Origin: Rhynchopus sp. YZ270_cl-10
Lineage: Eukaryota > Euglenozoa > Diplonemea > Diplonemida > Diplonemidae
DNA length: 64,000 nucleotides
Direction of reading: 5' to 3'
Assembly: GCA_964035575.1 (NCBI GenBank)
Contig: OZ037879.1
Span: forward strand, 682,001-746,000
A model generated the notes under the pieces. It did not search any database. It was not told where the DNA came from and saw only the letters and a list, made by a program, of their open reading frames with translations. Shown one piece after another: positions 60,125 to 64,000 of the stretch; the stretch's first letter is position 1, and each line of letters opens with the position of its first letter. Made by a program: the position numbers and the translations under genes.

Positions 60125-62377
60125 TCACTTAAAACTGAAGTGGTACGGATGCGGTGCTTGCTGTAAGTGAAAGGGGGAGGAAGGTGTTTCTTCTTTTGCC
60201 AAATTGTAGAAAAAGGTGCTTTGGGATGAATGTGATTCTCTGTGCACATAAAAGATTGTTAGAGTTGGCAGGAGACCTGCCACTGTCTTCATTGAAAAAG
60301 GCTTATGAAAAGTTATCATGCCATTCGAGAGAGAAAAGAGTAGTTGAAACGTGCTAAAACGCAGCTTAGTCGAGCCCATGCAAAGGGTGCAACGTGAGTG
60401 AAAAGAAATAGACAGACATACCTTGCCTAATATGTCACTAGGCGGCAGAGTCGACCCGAACGTTGTGTACCACGGATCATGATGCTGGTCGACATTGAGA
60501 ATCGCTGCCTTGTTCCCGTAGGAGTTGCAGTAGTTTGGCGCCGAGAAGATGGTGATACACTTGCCATCATGGGTCTTTGCGTACCCATTGTCCATACACG
60601 CTGTTACGTCGTGGCTGCGCACCACCAGCTCCAGGTTGTTCTTCTCCAAGAACGCTTTGGTGAAGTCCTCCCCGAAGAGTACACCACGTCCCCTTGCCGA
60701 GGAGCCTTCGCCAGGCTCATCCCAGGGATCGCTCCAGAGCATGTTCGCCATGGGGCCGGTCTCGGGGACATCTGTTTCTCTGTTGAGTGCAAGGATTTCC
60801 TCTAGGGTGGTGTCCGGTCCAGGGATGCCTCCGTGCACGACAAAGATCTTTTCGTCAATGAGGTGCGCCAAGGGCATCATCTTGAAGACTGCTTGGATGG
60901 CGTGGTAGAGATCGCATGATCCGTACTTCAGAAGCACCTCGGCGAGGAAGTGGTACTGTTCGTTGACTGCGTGGTCTTCGTGGTTGCCCCGGACCACATG
61001 AAAGTACTCCGGGTACGCTACCTTAAGGAGGAGAAGCACAGTCACACATTCTACTCCATACGCACCTCGGTCGACGAAGTCTCCGTTGAATATAATGATG
61101 TTGTGTTCTGATGGCATTCCGGTGATTTGGAGGATGTGTAAAAGGTCGTGGAGCTGCCCGTGAATGTCGCCGATGACTTTGCAGGAAGCGCCATCAGGGA
61201 TGGTGATCTTTACGATATTGTCGAGGGGCTGCAGCTTTGTCTTTACATGGCCAAGAAGACCAAAGAGATCTGCACAGTGAAGCAGCTTTCCAGATTCAAT
61301 GCCTTTGAAAATCTTTGCAAGCGATTCATAGTTCGTAATAGAGAGTGGCAGCAGAAGGTCATCTGTACGATGGTTCATATGCATTGCCTTCCAATTTGCG
61401 GTAAATGCGTATTCATCCGAATCGGCCATTTCTTGGGAAACACTGGTTTTCAGTTCTGTCACTTCGTCCAGGACAATGCCGAGTCTAGAACGGTCGAGGA
61501 TTTTGTCAATAGGTTCTCGGTCTTGTTCATATTCAAGGCGTTCTTCCTCGTCCAGTTCTGCAATCTGTGCAGACTCGTCGTCGTATTCTTCAATAACAGC
61601 CAGCCTCTTTTCCGACCACCCTTCAGGGTCCGTTCCGACCCAAAACCCAAGCTTGTTTGATTGTGTAGTCGCCACCTTAAAGTCGTGCAGTGCAAGCTGT
61701 GACCCCATAACACCGCCCTGCTTCGCAAAGCACAGCCCACGACGGTAGTAGTACTCCAAAAACTTTGCGCGAGAACGCTTTTTGTCGCCGGCAAGGTATT
61801 TCTCGATGTTGCGTCTGGCGCCTTCGATGGCCTTCATGGAATCTTGCAGGGCTAGGGCAGGTTCATCAAGACGAAGCCAACACATTGACCGTGCAGAAAG
61901 ATACTCTGGAAGATCTTGCAGCTCCACAGCCTTTGTAAAATAGACGTTTGCGCGAGAGTAGAAACCGTCTTGGAAGAGGCATTTCCCTTCGTGGAATAGA
62001 TGGCTCCCGTCGGAATGGACCTGATAGGCTGCGGCAGAGTAGCGTTTCCATTTGTTAAGTGTCGGTGAGGCGTCTCCCGTTTGCGCGGGAATCATGAACC
62101 CGCTGGTGGAAATGCTCATACCAAGGGCGCCTTCGGATTTGAGCTTTGGGGAGTAGCATTTCGCCTTCTTCGGTTTTTCACTGCTTCCCTCACTTTCTTC
62201 ATCCTCCCGCACGTAGAAGTCGCTGTTCAAACTCGGCACCTCACTTTCCACAGGAGACGTTACCTCTAGCGACTTCGAATTAGGCGTAAAGTTCTCCAAC
62301 TGCAAACCCCCAAAGTTGCTTACAGGGCGTACCGCCTCTCCAGCGCGGCTGTTCACCAACCGCTCACGGACACCCAT
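60125..62377 (-). CDS. PP5-like TPR serine/threonine phosphatase, two exons
   Basis: Exon 1 62377-60422 (652 codons), exon 2 60160-60125 (11 codons plus stop): 663 residues. The donor GTATGTCTG at 60421 and acceptor CCCCCTTTCACTTACAG at 60161 are strong; splicing gives ...SDILGK-QAPHPYHFSFK, which fits the short C-terminal tail of PP5 (AVPHP...). A variable acidic N-terminus (~1-110) precedes TPR-type helices (~115-240) and the PPP catalytic core: GDIHGQ 403-408, GDFVDRG 432-438, GNHED 464-468, HGG 515-517 and RSHD 587-590 (usually RSHE). All metal ligands are present, so it should be active. PP5 enzymes act on Hsp90 clients and signalling kinases. Length exceeds human PP5 (499) because of the N-terminus and a linker. 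Confidence 0.9.
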   Translation of the reverse strand: MGVRERLVNSRAGEAVRPVSNFGGLQLENFTPNSKSLEVTSPVESEVPSLNSDFYVREDEESEGSSEKPKKAKCYSPKLKSEGALGMSISTSGFMIPAQTGDASPTLNKWKRYSAAAYQVHSDGSHLFHEGKCLFQDGFYSRANVYFTKAVELQDLPEYLSARSMCWLRLDEPALALQDSMKAIEGARRNIEKYLAGDKKRSRAKFLEYYYRRGLCFAKQGGVMGSQLALHDFKVATTQSNKLGFWVGTDPEGWSEKRLAVIEEYDDESAQIAELDEEERLEYEQDREPIDKILDRSRLGIVLDEVTELKTSVSQEMADSDEYAFTANWKAMHMNHRTDDLLLPLSITNYESLAKIFKGIESGKLLHCADLFGLLGHVKTKLQPLDNIVKITIPDGASCKVIGDIHGQLHDLLHILQITGMPSEHNIIIFNGDFVDRGAYGVECVTVLLLLKVAYPEYFHVVRGNHEDHAVNEQYHFLAEVLLKYGSCDLYHAIQAVFKMMPLAHLIDEKIFVVHGGIPGPDTTLEEILALNRETDVPETGPMANMLWSDPWDEPGEGSSARGRGVLFGEDFTKAFLEKNNLELVVRSHDVTACMDNGYAKTHDGKCITIFSAPNYCNSYGNKAAILNVDQHHDPWYTTFGSTLPPSDILGKVCLSISFHSRCTLCMGSTKLRFSTFQLLFSLSNGMITFHKPFSMKTVAGLLPTLTIFYVHRESHSSQSTFFYNLAKEETPSSPFHLQQAPHPYHFSFK
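60220..60250 (+). repeat. Family E hairpin repeat (intronic)
   Basis: TTTGGGATGAATGTGATTCT then CTGTGCACATA; diverged. Confidence 0.5.
60339..60385 (+). repeat. Family G hairpin repeat (intronic)
   Basis: GTAGTTGAAACGTGCTAAAA then CGCAGCTTAGTCGAGCCCAT then GCAAAG. Confidence 0.7.
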
Positions 62378-62731
62378 CCTCTGAGGAAGTTCTCAGAAAA
62401 AAGAAGCAGAAGCAGAAGGAAGAATGAATAACCGGGCTAAAGGAGTCTCTAATGTGTGTAAGAAACCCCCTCCACCAGAGGCCCCTCCTCCCCGGTTGTT
62501 CTCCTGTTGGGGGGAGGAGGGGGGGTGTGGATGAGGGAGATGGTTGGGGGAGGGAGAATCTGACCTTCAGGATAATGATAAAGTGAAAGAAATTGAAGTT
62601 TTTGTCACCGTGTTTATGTTTTCCATTGTATAAGTTCTGTGAGGTGTGCAACCTAACAAATACTGGAGATCCTAAACAAATTGCAGGCAATTTCTGTCAA
62701 TGATTTCCTCTTCCTAATGCTTGGCATATAA

Positions 62732-62840
62732 TTGGGTGATCTAAGATCGTCTCCGTGAGACACTTAACAGGTTGTGAGAGTCTGTGAGAGCATACTGAGA
62801 GCTAGTAAAAAAAAACTCTCTCCGTTCATAGATCACCCAA
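62732..62840. mobile_element. 109-bp Harbinger-type MITE
   Basis: TTGGGTGATCTA at the left and TAGATCACCCAA at the right, each flanked by TAA (62729-62731 and 62841-62843). A 3-bp TWA duplication is typical of PIF/Harbinger elements. It lies about 350 bases upstream of the PP5-like start. Confidence 0.7.
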
Positions 62841-63088
62841 TAATAGAACAAAACGGTGGGTTGGGGAAAACGCTTTTTTTTTTTTTTTGGAGGGGGAGCA
62901 TATTACAGTGGGCAAGAGAGAAACAACCTTAGGGAAATCTCATTCAAGCCGGAAGGCACACAAAGCCATGGGAAGTTGTTAAAATCCCCAACAGCAGGTG
63001 TAAAAAAAGGGGAGAGAGAAAAAATGGGGGTGGCTGTAAAATAGTTTTGGGTAAATGAAAAAATGAAGAGAAAATATGGCATTTTTTT

Positions 63089-63121
63089 TAAAGATGAACC
63101 TAAGCCTCTGCGCAGGCTCCT
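63089..63121 (+). repeat. Family A hairpin repeat, truncated
   Basis: AAAGATGAACCTAAGCCTCT then GCGCAGGCTCC. Confidence 0.55.
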
Positions 63122-63155
63122 AAAAGATTATATTTTTTTGGGAATACAAAATAAA

Positions 63156-63223
63156 AGCATTTCAACAAATGCATTTAATAAATTGAGAGCATAGGTATAG
63201 GGATCAAAAAAATGTTCCCATCC
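63156..63223 (+). repeat. Dispersed hairpin repeat, family H
   Basis: GCATTTCAACAAATGCATTT then AATAAATTGAGAGCATAGGT then the GGGATCAAAAAAATGTTCCC tail. Confidence 0.65.
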
Positions 63224-63296
63224 TTATTTTTTCAAAATAAAATAGAACGTAACTCTTAAATGGCTATCCTCCCACCCTGAACCCCCCTTAGGTATA

Positions 63297-63494
63297 CAGT
63301 GTGGACGAGTCGTCTACTCGCCTAAACTCGTTCTTGGGGTCTCAGCCCGAAAACTCGTCTTTTCACTCGTCTGTACTCGTCTCTTCGGCAAGTGCCTACA
63401 AAACGTACTCGTCTCAACTCGTCACGACGAGTAGAGACAAGTATTGGAGACAAGTATCGCCACTCGTCTCACTCGGCACGACTCGTCCGCACTG
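63297..63494. mobile_element. 198-bp mariner-type MITE full of ACTCGTC words
   Basis: The ends CAGTGTGGACGAGTCGT and ACGACTCGTCCGCACTG are inverted, with TA on both sides (63295-63296 and 63495-63496). The interior carries more than ten ACTCGTC/ACTCGTCT-like heptamers in both orientations, perhaps transposase-binding sites. No coding frame. Confidence 0.8.
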
Positions 63495-64000
63495 TATGCT
63501 TAGGGCTACCCATCCCGTACTTTTTCGTACCCTACGTCCTTTTTCATGGGACCTTCTCATCCCCCTTTCTTCATTATTCTTGTTTTCAACGTTCTTTCCC
63601 TCCCTTCCAAATTCTCTGTCCAAGCTGAACCTGTACAGGACGCGACTGATATAAAATAATGCCGAAAACAAAAATGTTTTGCAGTAGATGTCAATGAATC
63701 TTTTTTTTTCTCTATTTTCTGTTGTTTTTTTATTAGAAATAAATCATGATGGGAAGGAGAGATGGGGAGGCAGAGAGTGGAAACGTCTCTAGCAGGGGTA
63801 AGCAACCTCCTATGTGGGTGCTCGGGCCCGACCTGGTGGGGAATCAGACCTGGCCCAACTTTCCCAGCAAGGGGGTTCGCGTGCATCGGTGAAGAATAAT
63901 AATGGAAAAAAGGGGAGAAAAAAAAATAAGAAATTAAGAGCAGCCATGTCCCCCTGTTGAATCGGAGGGGGGAAATGGAAAAAGGGAAGAAAATTTGTTC

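Larger units (their letters stand above)
60161..60421 (-). other. Intron of the PP5-like gene, stop-free and in frame
   Basis: 261 bases (87 codons) without a stop in the host frame, so retained intron would still give a full-length readable message. It holds an E hairpin (60220-60250) and a G hairpin (60339-60385), both antisense to the transcript. Confidence 0.8.
62378..64000. other. Right-end spacer with MITEs and hairpins
   Basis: No gene. It contains a pyrimidine-rich 5' flank of the PP5-like gene, two MITEs (62732-62840 and 63297-63494), families A and H, and near 63794 a possible hAT tip (CAGGGGTAAGCAACC) that would run off the window. Confidence 0.55.

Noticed and set aside
8024-63121. 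Family A hairpins as bacterial rho-independent terminators
   Set aside because: They are in a eukaryotic setting, lie on the strand opposite the genes, are found within introns, and are not consistently followed by T runs in plus orientation.

Overview
The window looks like nuclear DNA of a euglenozoan protist, most likely a diplonemid-like flagellate rather than a trypanosomatid; this is inference. Every protein gene I can support lies on the minus strand over about 62 kb. Several start codons sit just after a pyrimidine-rich stretch ending in AG, as expected for spliced-leader addition. The adenylate cyclase catalytic domain has the motif spacing of trypanosome receptor cyclases. Unlike trypanosomatids, at least two genes have ordinary GT-AG cis-introns, and gene density is low.

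Layout, left to right: 0-7.3 kb holds the first bases of one surface-protein gene (1-19), an old hAT transposon inserted in its 5' flank, and a full paralogue (3933-7085) with a long sequon-rich repeat, Cys-rich modules and one membrane anchor. 7.3-24.4 kb has no host gene; it is a mosaic of non-autonomous DNA transposons (foldback, Mutator-like, hAT-like), one mariner copy (18503-19900) and many short dispersed hairpin repeats. 24.4-29.9 kb encodes an exceptional fusion: four superoxide-reductase-like ectodomains, DOMON, cytochrome b561, cytochrome b5, an adenylate cyclase domain, a decayed second cyclase domain and a B-box zinc finger. 31.0-31.8 kb is a secreted DUF547 protein. 31.8-37.5 kb is another repeat desert with a clean hAT MITE. 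37.5-46.4 kb is gene-dense: MOZART1-like protein, YghU-type GST, APC8/CDC23, an AKTIP/FTS-like E2 variant, a small SH3b-like membrane protein and a helical-repeat (PPR-like) mitochondrial candidate. 47.9-57.3 kb is one three-exon gene for a ~2,825-residue coiled-coil protein. 60.1-62.4 kb is a two-exon PP5-like TPR phosphatase. The right end holds two more MITEs.

The two most interesting signals are the redox/cyclase fusion protein and about a dozen families of short hairpin-forming repeats. In two of the hairpin families the stems vary in a compensatory way while a CTCTCGT-type loop is kept. All copies I found, more than 50, lie in one orientation (antisense to the genes), between genes and inside two of the three introns. 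I saw no rRNA, tRNA, CRISPR, reverse transcriptase, capsid or envelope coding sequence.
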